Positions 17,012 through 27,241 of a DNA stretch of 64,000 nt are shown piece by piece. The DNA comes from Methyloversatilis sp. Lineage in GTDB: Bacteria > Pseudomonadota > Gammaproteobacteria > Burkholderiales > Rhodocyclaceae. The stretch spans positions 171,230-235,229 of the forward strand of contig NZ_JAUYRO010000037.1 in assembly GCF_030696805.1 (NCBI RefSeq), written 5' to 3'. The notes below the pieces were generated by a model. The model ran no database searches and was not told the origin of the DNA. It saw nothing but the letters and a program-made list of their open reading frames with translations. A program made the position numbers and the translations under genes. Position 1 is the first letter of the stretch; the number at the start of each line of letters is the position of its first letter.

Positions 17012-17491
17012 TCACTTCATGATGAGCGGGTCGATCATGATGTCGCGCGTGAAAAATGTGTTTTGCTCGCCGGCGCAGCTCATGAAACCGAGCGCTTCGC
17101 CGAAGCGCAGGAACTGGCCTTCGCGTTTCAGATAGGCGTTTTGCGCCTGGTAGGCCTCGGTTTCGGTCTTCAGCGTGGTCGGACAGTCGGCGAAGATGGC
17201 GTCGCCGCGTGCCTTGTGCTGCAGCACGTGCACCAGTTCGTGCAGCAGGAAGGAGTTGTCAGCGGCACTTTCCAGATCGAGCGTGTCGCGCACGTAGATG
17301 ACGTAACGCTCGGTTTCGAAGGTGGCGACGATATTCGTGCAGCCGTTGCCGGTCTCGGGGCACACGGCGTCCGCGAGGGCCTGTTCGCTCATGATTTCGA
17401 TCGGCGGCAGTTCGGCAAGCGGAATTTCCGGATAGCCCGACAACTTGGCGGCCAGCGTCAGCAGAAAGGACAGCAGTTCCTGGCTCACCAT
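17012..17491 (-). CDS. Hypothetical protein with HExxH metallopeptidase-like motif
   Basis: A 159-aa protein starting at ATG 17491 (MVSQELLSFLLTLAAKLSG). It has no clear export signal but begins with a hydrophobic stretch. Residues near 88-100 read FLLHELVHVLQHKA, a gluzincin-like HExxH, and TETEAYQAQNAYLKRE about 25 residues later could provide a third zinc ligand. Four cysteines are present (VCPETGNGC, ADCP, MSCAG). I do not recognise the family beyond possible DUF6647 relatives. It diverges from a PIN-domain gene. Confidence 0.6.
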   Translation of the reverse strand: MVSQELLSFLLTLAAKLSGYPEIPLAELPPIEIMSEQALADAVCPETGNGCTNIVATFETERYVIYVRDTLDLESAADNSFLLHELVHVLQHKARGDAIFADCPTTLKTETEAYQAQNAYLKREGQFLRFGEALGFMSCAGEQNTFFTRDIMIDPLIMK

Positions 17492-17637
17492 GAATGTGCG
17501 CTCCGGTCGGTCGTTGGTCGGGTCTTCACGCGCCCGCGCAGCGAAAGACAGCCGCGCGCGCAGGTTCGTTCGCCGGCTACACTTGCCGCCCCTCGCCTGC
17601 TTCGCTTCTTTTGGCTTCCATCGCCCTGCCCTGCCCG

Positions 17638-18078
17638 ATGCGCATCGTCCTCGACACCAACGCCGTGCTCGACCTGCTGCTGTGGCACAACGCCGAACTC
17701 GGCTGCGTCGCACAGGCGCAGGCGGCCGGCCGTGCGCAACTGGTGTGCGACGAAGCCTGCCTGCGCGAACTGCGCACCGTGCTGCGTTACCCGAAATTCG
17801 GGCTGGACGAGACGCAGGCGGCGGCGCTGTACGAAGCCTATTGCGCGAAGCTTGAATTGTCGCCGGTGCCCGAAAGCCCCGACGCCAGCCAGCCGCGCTG
17901 TCGCGACCGCGAAGACCAGAAGTTTTTCGATCTCGGGGTGCGCGCCGGCGCCGACCTGCTGGTGACGCGCGACCGCGCACTGCTGCGGCTCGGGCGCCAC
18001 CGTCTGTGCCCGCCGACCTTGCGCATCCTCGCACCACCCGCCATCCAGACGCTGTTCGCCGCCGCCGGCGGTGAGTAA
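17638..18078 (+). CDS. PIN-domain protein, putative toxin-like nuclease
   Basis: A 146-aa protein. The PIN fold is shown by MRIVLDTNAVLDLLLWHN (Asp6 and Asn8), a central acidic region, REDQKFFDLGVRAGADLLVT and VTRDRALLRLG. These supply acidic residues for metal-dependent RNase activity. It fits the family annotated as putative toxin component of PIN-type toxin-antitoxin systems. No antitoxin-like small gene lies upstream, and the neighbour is a divergent HExxH protein, so whether it is a toxin is open. Confidence 0.8.
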   Translation: MRIVLDTNAVLDLLLWHNAELGCVAQAQAAGRAQLVCDEACLRELRTVLRYPKFGLDETQAAALYEAYCAKLELSPVPESPDASQPRCRDREDQKFFDLGVRAGADLLVTRDRALLRLGRHRLCPPTLRILAPPAIQTLFAAAGGE

Positions 18079-18249
18079 TTCCCGGCTTCCGTCGCGGGTC
18101 GCAGATTCAAGCTTTTCGTGAGGTTTTGTAAGTGGCCCCTGCCTATACTCCGGCCGCTTCGACAGACGTGCGCAGACACGTCGACCCACCCACGCGCAGC
18201 GCGCAACCCCGCGCGCCTCGCCGGCAGATTCCCTGAGAGAGGTCCTTGC

Positions 18250-20457
18250 ATGATTCCCGCGCTCCGTCATACCCCGCTTGCGCTCGCACTTGCCCTGATG
18301 GGCCAGTACGCCAGCGCCGAAGAACTGAAGATTGCACCGACCGTGGTCATCACCGGTACCCGGATCGAGCAGAACTCCTTCGATCTGCCGATGGCGATCG
18401 ACTCGATCGACAAGACGACCATCCAGGAACAGCGCGGCACGGTGAATCTGTCGGAAGTGATCAACCGCGTGCCGGGCGTGGCCTCGGCCGGCAAGGAAAA
18501 CTACACGCAGGAACAATCGCTGACCATCCGCGGCTTCGGCGCGCGTTCGGCATTCGGCGTACGCGGCGTGAAGCTGATCGCCGACGGCATTCCGGCCAGC
18601 ACGCCGGATGGTCAGGGCGGCACCGGTCTGTTCGATCTGGCATCGGCCAGCCGCATCGAAGTGCTGCGCGGCCCGTTCTCTGCGCTGTACGGCAACCACT
18701 CCGGCGGCGTCGTCCAGATCTTCACCGAAGACGGCCCGGACCGCTTCACGGTGACGCCCAGCTTCCAGTTCGGCAGCAATGGCACGCAGCGCTCAGGCGT
18801 GAAGTTCGGCGACACCGTCGGCAATTTCAACTACACCGCCAGCGTGTCGGACTTCCGCACCGACGGCTATCGCGACTACAGCCGCTCGGACAAGCAGCAG
18901 GCCAACTTCAAGGCGCGCTGGATGCTCGGCGACAAGTCGTCGCTGACCTTCGTCGGCAACTACATGCATCAGCAGGGGCAGGATCCGCTCGGCCTCACGT
19001 TCACCCAGTTGAACAGCGATCGCCGGCAGCAGGGCACGTCCAACCGCAACCTTGCCGGCAATCCCGGTACCGGCGAATTCTTCGGCACGCGGCGCACGCT
19101 CGAAAACTCGCAGGGCGGCGTAGTGTTCGACACCGCCCTGTCCGACCGCGACAGCCTGCGCGCCATGTTCTACCTGGGCAACCGCAACAACGAACAGTAC
19201 CTGGCGCTGAATGCAGGTACGCAGGACAACGTCACCGCATCCGGTGGCGTTTCAGTGTTCGACCGTGACTACTGGGGCACCAGCCTGCGCTGGACGCGCA
19301 AGCTCGAAACTTTCACGTTCAGCGTCGGCGCAGAGTACGAGCGCGCCGACGAAGCGCGCAAGGGCTACCGCAACGGTACGACGTCCAGCGGTGCGCAAGC
19401 GCTGGCCGCGGTGTTCGGCTTCCGCGGCGACCTCAAGCGCGACGAACGCAACGTGGCCGAACAGACGGGCACCTTCGTCCAGGGTGAATGGGCGGTCACG
19501 AAGGACGTGTCGCTGTCGGGTGGCCTGCGCTACACGAAGATGGACTTCAAATCGAAAGACAACTTCATCTGCAATGGCGGTTGCTCCGGTACGACGAATG
19601 CCGCAGGCGTGAATCCGGACGACAGCGGTTCGGCTTCGTTCAGCGACTGGACCTATGCGCTCGGTGCCCTATGGAAGGTCACCCAGACCAGCAACTTCTA
19701 TGCGAACGCAGGGCGCAGCTTCGAAGCCCCGACGCTGATCGAACTGGCCTACCGTCCGGATGGCGGCGCAGGCCTGAATTTCGACCTGAAGCCGTCGGTC
19801 AGCGACCACTATGAAGTGGGTTTCAAAACCTTCCTGAACAATTCGACCCGCCTCGACGTTGCAGCCTTCTACATCGATTCGTCCGATGAGGTGGTCATCC
19901 GCAGCAACGAGAACGGACGCGCGGTTTATCAGAACGCCGGCGACACTTCGCGTCGCGGCCTCGAACTCGCGATTGATTCCAGGCTGACTCGCGACATTGG
20001 CGCCTACGCGTCGCTGACGCTGATCAAGGCCGAATTTGAAGATGCCTTCGCGACCTGCCTGACCACGCCCTGCGCGGTCAATCAGGCAACCACGGTCGAT
20101 TCGGGCAACAAGATTGCCGGGGTTGCCAACAAGTCGTTCTTCGGCGAAGTGACCTACAAGCACGATCCCTGGGGATTCAGCGGTGGCGTCGAGTACCGCG
20201 CCAGCGGCCGCATGTTCGGCAACGACACCAATGACGTGCGGGTCGGCGGTTACGGTGTGGCATCGATCCGCGGCGGCTTCACACAAAAAGTCGGCGGCTG
20301 GAAGCTGAACGAATTCGCGCGCATCGACAACCTGTTCGACAAGGAATACGTCGGTTCGGTGTACATCAACGCGGGCAATGCGCTGACCGGCCGCTATTAC
20401 GCACCGGCGTCGGAGCGCACCTGGCTGATCGGCGTCTCCGCCAGCTACGCGCTGTAA
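18250..20457 (+). CDS. TonB-dependent outer-membrane receptor
   Basis: A 735-aa protein with signal peptide (LALALALMGQYASA|E). A TonB box-like segment APTVVITGTRIEQ follows, then the plug domain (VINRVPGVASAGKENYTQEQ, LTIRGFGARSAFGVRGVKL, IEVLRGPFSALYGNHSGGVV) and a beta-barrel ending FDKEYVGSVY...[22 protein letters not shown] with C-terminal aromatic periodicity. It resembles siderophore or haem receptors; the ligand is unknown. RBS GAGAGAGG is upstream. A two-cysteine loop (ICNGGCSG) lies near residue 440. It is convergent with tatD and overlaps it by 13 bp. Confidence 0.92.
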   Translation: MIPALRHTPLALALALMGQYASAEELKIAPTVVITGTRIEQNSFDLPMAIDSIDKTTIQEQRGTVNLSEVINRVPGVASAGKENYTQEQSLTIRGFGARSAFGVRGVKLIADGIPASTPDGQGGTGLFDLASASRIEVLRGPFSALYGNHSGGVVQIFTEDGPDRFTVTPSFQFGSNGTQRSGVKFGDTVGNFNYTASVSDFRTDGYRDYSRSDKQQANFKARWMLGDKSSLTFVGNYMHQQGQDPLGLTFTQLNSDRRQQGTSNRNLAGNPGTGEFFGTRRTLENSQGGVVFDTALSDRDSLRAMFYLGNRNNEQYLALNAGTQDNVTASGGVSVFDRDYWGTSLRWTRKLETFTFSVGAEYERADEARKGYRNGTTSSGAQALAAVFGFRGDLKRDERNVAEQTGTFVQGEWAVTKDVSLSGGLRYTKMDFKSKDNFICNGGCSGTTNAAGVNPDDSGSASFSDWTYALGALWKVTQTSNFYANAGRSFEAPTLIELAYRPDGGAGLNFDLKPSVSDHYEVGFKTFLNNSTRLDVAAFYIDSSDEVVIRSNENGRAVYQNAGDTSRRGLELAIDSRLTRDIGAYASLTLIKAEFEDAFATCLTTPCAVNQATTVDSGNKIAGVANKSFFGEVTYKHDPWGFSGGVEYRASGRMFGNDTNDVRVGGYGVASIRGGFTQKVGGWKLNEFARIDNLFDKEYVGSVYINAGNALTGRYYAPASERTWLIGVSASYAL

Positions 20458-21245
20458 ACCGGTGCAGCCAACCGGGGCAGGACGCGCAGCGCGTTCGCCC
20501 CGGTGGCTTCAGTCAGTTCCTCCTCGCTGACACCACGGATGCCGGCAATCACCTGCGCGATGCGCGGGAGGTTGGCCGGCTCGTTGCGTTGTCCGGCGGC
20601 AAATTCGGGCGCGATGTCGGGTGAGTCGGTTTCGAGCACCAGCGCGTCGAGCGGGAGTTCGGTCACCAGCCGACGCAGGTTGAGCGCACGCGCCCAGGTC
20701 ACGGCGCCGCCGAAGCCCAGCGCGAAACCCAGCTTGATGAATTCGTCCGCCTGCTGGCGACTGCCATTGAAGGCATGCGCGATACCGCCCGGGCCGGTGC
20801 GGCCGAACACCGCGCGCAGATGCTTCAGGATGCGGTCCTGACTGCGCCGCACATGCAGCAGCACCGGCAGGCCGAAATCACGCGCCAGTTCGAGCTGGCG
20901 CACGAAATAGTTTTCCTGCAGCGCCGGGTCGATATCGGCGACGAAGAAGTCGAGGCCGATTTCTCCGACGGCGATCACCTCCGGGTCGTCGAGTTCGAGC
21001 GCCAAAGCGTCGATATCTGAATGTCGTGCGGCGGGGACACAAAGCGGATGGATGCCGAGCGCGAAACGAAGCCTGGGCAGATCGGGCTGGCCGGCGCACA
21101 CCGCCCGGACGCGACCGAAGCCCGCGCGATCGACCGCCGGCAGCACGATGGTGCCGACGCCGGCCGCACGAGCGCGTTCGATGACGCCAGCGCGGTCAGC
21201 GTCGAATTCGAATGCATCGAGATGGCAGTGCGTGTCGATCAGCAT
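20445..21245 (-). CDS. TatD family metal-dependent hydrolase
   Basis: A 266-aa TIM-barrel hydrolase starting [15 protein letters not shown] at ATG 21245. The metal ligands follow the TatD pattern: HCH near the N-terminus, [28 protein letters not shown], and [11 protein letters not shown]. The family includes 3'-5' exonucleases and D-aminoacyl hydrolases. It is transcribed against the TonB receptor gene and their ends overlap. Confidence 0.92.
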   Translation of the reverse strand: MLIDTHCHLDAFEFDADRAGVIERARAAGVGTIVLPAVDRAGFGRVRAVCAGQPDLPRLRFALGIHPLCVPAARHSDIDALALELDDPEVIAVGEIGLDFFVADIDPALQENYFVRQLELARDFGLPVLLHVRRSQDRILKHLRAVFGRTGPGGIAHAFNGSRQQADEFIKLGFALGFGGAVTWARALNLRRLVTELPLDALVLETDSPDIAPEFAAGQRNEPANLPRIAQVIAGIRGVSEEELTEATGANALRVLPRLAAPVYSA

Positions 21246-21318
21246 GGGGCACAAGCATAGCGGTCTGCGCCATCCCGTGCCCCGATGTGCCACCGTATGT
21301 CCGGCGGCGAGGCGGCGA

Positions 21319-21405
21319 TCAGCGCTTCTTCTTGCCCATTTCGTTGCCGATGGCGCCGCCGGCAATCGCACCGCCGATTCGCCGAACACGGAACCCACTG
21401 GCCCG
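21319..21405 (-). pseudogene. Remnant of a glycine-zipper protein C-terminus
   Basis: The reverse strand encodes [20 protein letters not shown] followed by R and a stop at 21319-21321. This is typical of the end of glycine-zipper 2TM surface proteins. Upstream the frame runs into the inverted repeat at 21411 and no start or signal peptide is visible. It reads as a truncated gene, possibly cut by REP insertion. It is short and could still be chance. Confidence 0.4.
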
Positions 21406-21410
21406 GGGGC

Positions 21411-21494
21411 TGTGGGAGCGGCGTCCCCGCCGCGATCCGGTCGCTGCAAAGTGTCCATCGCCACACTCATCGCGGCGGGGACGCCGCTCCCACA
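21411..21494. repeat. Inverted pair of GTGG-headed REP-like elements
   Basis: The 26-nt element at 21411-21436 (begins TGTGGGAGCGGCGTCCCCGC) has a perfect reverse complement at 21469-21494, separated by 32 nt. Each arm has its own small stem GCGGCG-TCCC-CGCCGC. The GTGG head plus palindromic body and the paired inverted layout match REP/BIME elements. Related single copies are at 63940-63965, 52774-52792 and 44874-44897. Confidence 0.85.
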
Positions 21495-21535
21495 AAAACC
21501 TCCCGCGGGACGCTTCCGCGCGGACGGGCTCTGCG

Positions 21536-24121
<2,586 letters not shown>

Positions 24122-24153
24122 TGGGGGGTCTCCCGAATCAAGGTCTGCACGGT

Positions 24154-24180
24154 ATCTGGGGCAGACACTGCGCTTTTCAA
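24154..24180 (-). promoter_or_regulatory. Sigma-32 type heat-shock promoter of clpB
   Basis: On the reverse strand, TTGAAA (24180-24175) is followed after 13 nt by CCCCAGAT (24161-24154). This matches the heat-shock sigma factor pattern CTTGAAA-N11-16-CCCCATnT closely. It lies 33 bp before the clpB start codon at 24121. Confidence 0.75.
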
Positions 24181-24268
24181 TCGGGCTGCGCTTGATGCGG
24201 ATCAATTCGCGATGCACAGGCCGCGCGGGCTCCGGTACAGTAAGCCGGTCCGACACGTGCCATTCACG

Positions 24269-25855
24269 ATGACCGCAACGCCCAAGACCGCCAGCAAGAT
24301 CATGAGTGCCGCCGACGCGGTTGCCCGCATTCCCGATGGCGCCAGCGTGGCCACCACCGGTTTCGTCGGCATCGGCTTCGCCGAACATGTGGCGATCGCA
24401 GTCGAACAGCGCTTCATCGACACGCGGCATCCGCGCGACCTCACCCTTGTCTATGCGGCGGGCCAGGGCGACGGCCACTCGCGCGGGCTGAATCACTTCG
24501 GCCACGAAGGCCTGGTGAAGCGGGTGATCGGCGGCCACTGGGGGCTCGTGCCGCGGCTGCAGGCGCTGGCCGTGGCCAACCGCATCGAAGCCTGGAATCT
24601 GCCGCAGGGTGTGATATCGCAGCTGTTCCGCGACATCGCGGCGCATCGGCCGGGCCAGCTTACGCGCGTCGGACTCGACACCTTCGTCGACCCGATCCAC
24701 GGCGGCGGCCGGATCAATGCAATCACGACCGAAGACCTGGTCACCCGCATGCGCATCGGCGATGAAGACTTCCTCTTCTACAAGGCTTTTCCCGTGACCG
24801 TCGCCATCGTGCGCGGCACCACTGCAGACACCGACGGCAATGTGACGATGGAGCGTGAGGCGCTGACGCAGGAAGCGCTTGCGGTCGCGATGGCGGCGCA
24901 CAACGCGGGCGGTCTGGTCATCGTGCAGGTGGAACGCGTTGCCGCGCGCGGCTCGCTGCATCCGCGCCAGGTGAAGATCCCCGGCGTGCTGGTCGATTGC
25001 GTCGTCGTTGCGCCACCCGAGCATCACATGCAGACCTTTGCGTCGCACTACAACCCGGCGTATTCGGGCGAAGTGCGGCTGCCGCCGGGCTCGCACCCGG
25101 CGATGCCCCTGGATATACGCAAGGTGATCGCTCGCCGCGCCGCGCTGGAACTGAGACCCGGCGACGTGGCGAATCTGGGCATCGGCATGCCTGAAGGCGT
25201 GGCGTCGGTGGTGGCCGAAGAAGGCCTGAGCGATGCCGTCACGCTGACCGCCGAACCGGGTGTCATCGGCGGCATTCCTGCAGGCGGTCTGGACTTCGGG
25301 GCGGCGGTGAACACCCAGGCGGTGATCGATCAGCCTTATCAGTTCGATTTCTACGACGGCGGCGGACTGGACATCGCAGTACTCGGCTTGGCGCAGGCGG
25401 ACGCCGAAGGCAATCTGAACGTATCCCGATTCGGTTCGCGCCTCGCGGGTGCCGGTGGCTTCATCAACATTTCGCAGAATGCGCGCAGACTTGTGTTTGC
25501 CGGCAGCTTCACGACCGGTGACAACAATATCGCGATCGAACGAGGCGCGCTGCGCATCCGGCGCGATGGCGACCGGATGAAGTTCGTGCAGGCAGTCGAA
25601 CACCGTACATTCAGCGGACGCGAGGCGCTGCGCCGTGGCCAGCAAGTGCTCTACGTCACCGAGCGCTGCGTATTCCGTCTGATCGACGGCGGACTCGAAC
25701 TGATCGAAATTGCACCGGGCATCGACCTCGAGCGCGATGTGCTGGCCCGCATGGCCTTTGTGCCCGTCATATCATCGTCGTTGCGGACGATGGATCCGGG
25801 CATCTTTGCCGACACCGTCATGGCGCTTGACGCGCAGTGGCGGCAGAATCCCTGA
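24269..25855 (+). CDS. Acyl-CoA:acetate/3-ketoacid CoA-transferase (alpha and beta halves fused)
   Basis: A 528-aa family I CoA-transferase. The N-terminal half begins [20 protein letters not shown] with GIGFAEHVA. The second half begins [20 protein letters not shown] and contains [18 protein letters not shown] and the catalytic glutamate motif [14 protein letters not shown] (ExGxxG). It transfers CoA between short-chain acids such as acetate, acetoacetate and propionate. Start ATG 24269 has no clear RBS; ATG 24302 is an alternative. It stands before a phasin gene, and together with prpE suggests polyhydroxyalkanoate-linked short-chain metabolism. Confidence 0.9.
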   Translation: MTATPKTASKIMSAADAVARIPDGASVATTGFVGIGFAEHVAIAVEQRFIDTRHPRDLTLVYAAGQGDGHSRGLNHFGHEGLVKRVIGGHWGLVPRLQALAVANRIEAWNLPQGVISQLFRDIAAHRPGQLTRVGLDTFVDPIHGGGRINAITTEDLVTRMRIGDEDFLFYKAFPVTVAIVRGTTADTDGNVTMEREALTQEALAVAMAAHNAGGLVIVQVERVAARGSLHPRQVKIPGVLVDCVVVAPPEHHMQTFASHYNPAYSGEVRLPPGSHPAMPLDIRKVIARRAALELRPGDVANLGIGMPEGVASVVAEEGLSDAVTLTAEPGVIGGIPAGGLDFGAAVNTQAVIDQPYQFDFYDGGGLDIAVLGLAQADAEGNLNVSRFGSRLAGAGGFINISQNARRLVFAGSFTTGDNNIAIERGALRIRRDGDRMKFVQAVEHRTFSGREALRRGQQVLYVTERCVFRLIDGGLELIEIAPGIDLERDVLARMAFVPVISSSLRTMDPGIFADTVMALDAQWRQNP

Positions 25856-25880
25856 CGTTCACCTCACAAGGAGTCGTGCC

Positions 25881-26714
25881 ATGAGCAATCCCGAGCAGAT
25901 GTCGGAACTGCAGAAGAAGAACATCGAGGCGGCGATGCGTCTGGCGCAGCTGTCGATGGAAAATTCGCAGCGCATCATGCAGCTGCAAGTGTCGACCGCC
26001 CGCGCACTGTTCGAAGAAAGTGTGGCAAACGCCCGAGCGTTGGCCGACGTGCGAGAACCGGTGAATCAGGTCGAACTGCGTTCGCAACTGGCTCGATCCA
26101 CCACCGAAAAGATGCTTGGTTGCGCGCGCCAGATTGCCGAGATCACCTCTGAAACCCAGGCGGAATTCGGCCGGCTGGTCGGCGAGCAGCTGAACAGCGG
26201 CGGCTCCGACCTGATGGACAGCCTGCGCAAGCTGCTGGTCGGCATGCCGATAACGAGCACGCAGTCGATGGGTTCGATGCAGGAAGCCATCGACAAGGCG
26301 CGCGGAGCGTTCGAACAGATCAGCGCGCTCACTCGCAGCGCGTTCGAGCAGTTTGCCGGCGGGGCGACGGCCGCACAGGCGCGGCCGAAAATGGCCCCGG
26401 AACCCGCTGCGCCGGAAAAGGTTGCGACGCCGACCACGGCGCCGAGGGTTGCCGCTGTACCGGTTGCACCTGCCGCAAAGCAGGCATCTCGGCCGGCCGT
26501 GAAACCGGTGGGCAAACGGGCCGCCGCAAAACCGGCAGCTGGAAAAACCGCCGCCAGCCCGGTCGTCAAACCCGCCGCCAAAGCTACCAGGCCTGCGGTG
26601 AAACCTGCGACCAAGCCGACTGCTCCGGTCAAGACAGCGCCGACCAAGGCTGCATCGACAAAAGTAGAAGCGACCAAAGCGGCACCCGCGACACGCAGCA
26701 AGAAGGCCGACTGA
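25881..26714 (+). CDS. Phasin family protein with lysine/alanine/proline-rich C-terminal tail (PhaF-like)
   Basis: A 277-aa protein with AAGGAG RBS. Residues about 1-155 are a helical, coiled-coil-prone phasin domain (NIEAAMRLAQLSMENSQRIM, FEESVANARALADVREP). Residues about 160-277 are low complexity with repeated KPA/AAK units (SRPAVKPVGKRAAAKPAAGK) and end in SKKAD. Such histone H1-like tails in PhaF proteins bind DNA and attach polyhydroxyalkanoate granules to the nucleoid. It lies 25 bp after the CoA-transferase gene. It is convergent with a second, small phasin gene. Confidence 0.85.
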   Translation: MSNPEQMSELQKKNIEAAMRLAQLSMENSQRIMQLQVSTARALFEESVANARALADVREPVNQVELRSQLARSTTEKMLGCARQIAEITSETQAEFGRLVGEQLNSGGSDLMDSLRKLLVGMPITSTQSMGSMQEAIDKARGAFEQISALTRSAFEQFAGGATAAQARPKMAPEPAAPEKVATPTTAPRVAAVPVAPAAKQASRPAVKPVGKRAAAKPAAGKTAASPVVKPAAKATRPAVKPATKPTAPVKTAPTKAASTKVEATKAAPATRSKKAD

Positions 26715-26737
26715 TCGGCACTGCCGCAGCGTCAGCA

Positions 26738-26787
26738 GAAAGCAAAACGACCCGGGTGGCTCAGGCCACCCGGGTCGTTTTGCTTTC
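26738..26787. terminator. 23-bp perfect bidirectional terminator between two phasin genes
   Basis: The arm 26738-26760 (GAAAGCAAAACGACCCGGGT then GGC) is exactly complementary to 26765-26787, with a TCAG loop. A-rich left and T-rich right flanks give each strand a U-rich stem end, fitting termination of both convergent phasin transcripts. Confidence 0.9.
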
Positions 26788-26821
26788 CAGGGCTATTGAC
26801 CGGAAACCCGGTCCGGCAGAA

Positions 26822-27127
26822 TTACTTGCCCAAGCCCTTGAACGATGCCATTGCGGCCTGACCGGCTTCGGTCGCGAACGCGGTGAAAGTCTGGCCTTGC
26901 GCCTGCAGCAGCTTGAACAGCGCGGTGTTGGCTTCCACGTTGAAGCGGATCAGCTCTTCCGGGGTCTTCAGGCTGGCGGCCTTCTGCGCTTCGGACTGGA
27001 AGAAAGCCATCAGTTCTTCGCCGGATTTCTTCTGCAGCTCGATCGACTTGGCAATGGTCTGCGCCTGGATTGCCATCAATGTCTGAACTGCTTCCATCGG
27101 CTTCTGAAAATCGGGTTTTGTCGTCAT
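26822..27127 (-). CDS. Small phasin
   Basis: A 101-aa all-helical protein (MTTKPDFQKPMEAVQTLMAI, AKSIELQKKSGEELMAFFQS, FNVEANTALFKLLQAQG) matching short PhaP-type phasins that coat polyhydroxyalkanoate granules. It has a strong RBS (AAAGGAGAC) and a 13-bp palindrome 20 bp upstream of the start. The gene faces a larger PhaF-like phasin across a shared terminator, giving a convergent phasin pair. No PHA synthase is in the window. Confidence 0.88.
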   Translation of the reverse strand: MTTKPDFQKPMEAVQTLMAIQAQTIAKSIELQKKSGEELMAFFQSEAQKAASLKTPEELIRFNVEANTALFKLLQAQGQTFTAFATEAGQAAMASFKGLGK

Positions 27128-27147
27128 GATGTGTCTCCTTTGGTTAT

Positions 27148-27160
27148 GTTGCAGTGCAAC
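27148..27160. promoter_or_regulatory. Palindromic operator-like site before small phasin gene
   Basis: GTTGCA-G-TGCAAC is a perfect 6-1-6 dyad centred 27 bp from the phasin start codon. Its TGC/GCA half-sites resemble those bound by the PHA-responsive repressor PhaR (TGC...GCA type). No repressor gene is nearby, so the regulator is inferred. Confidence 0.45.
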
Positions 27161-27241
27161 AATGAACGTAGATTACCCCTTCCGTTCGGGATGTCAATCT
27201 CTTTTTGATGCTGTTACTTTACCGCCCCTTTCCCCCCCGGT

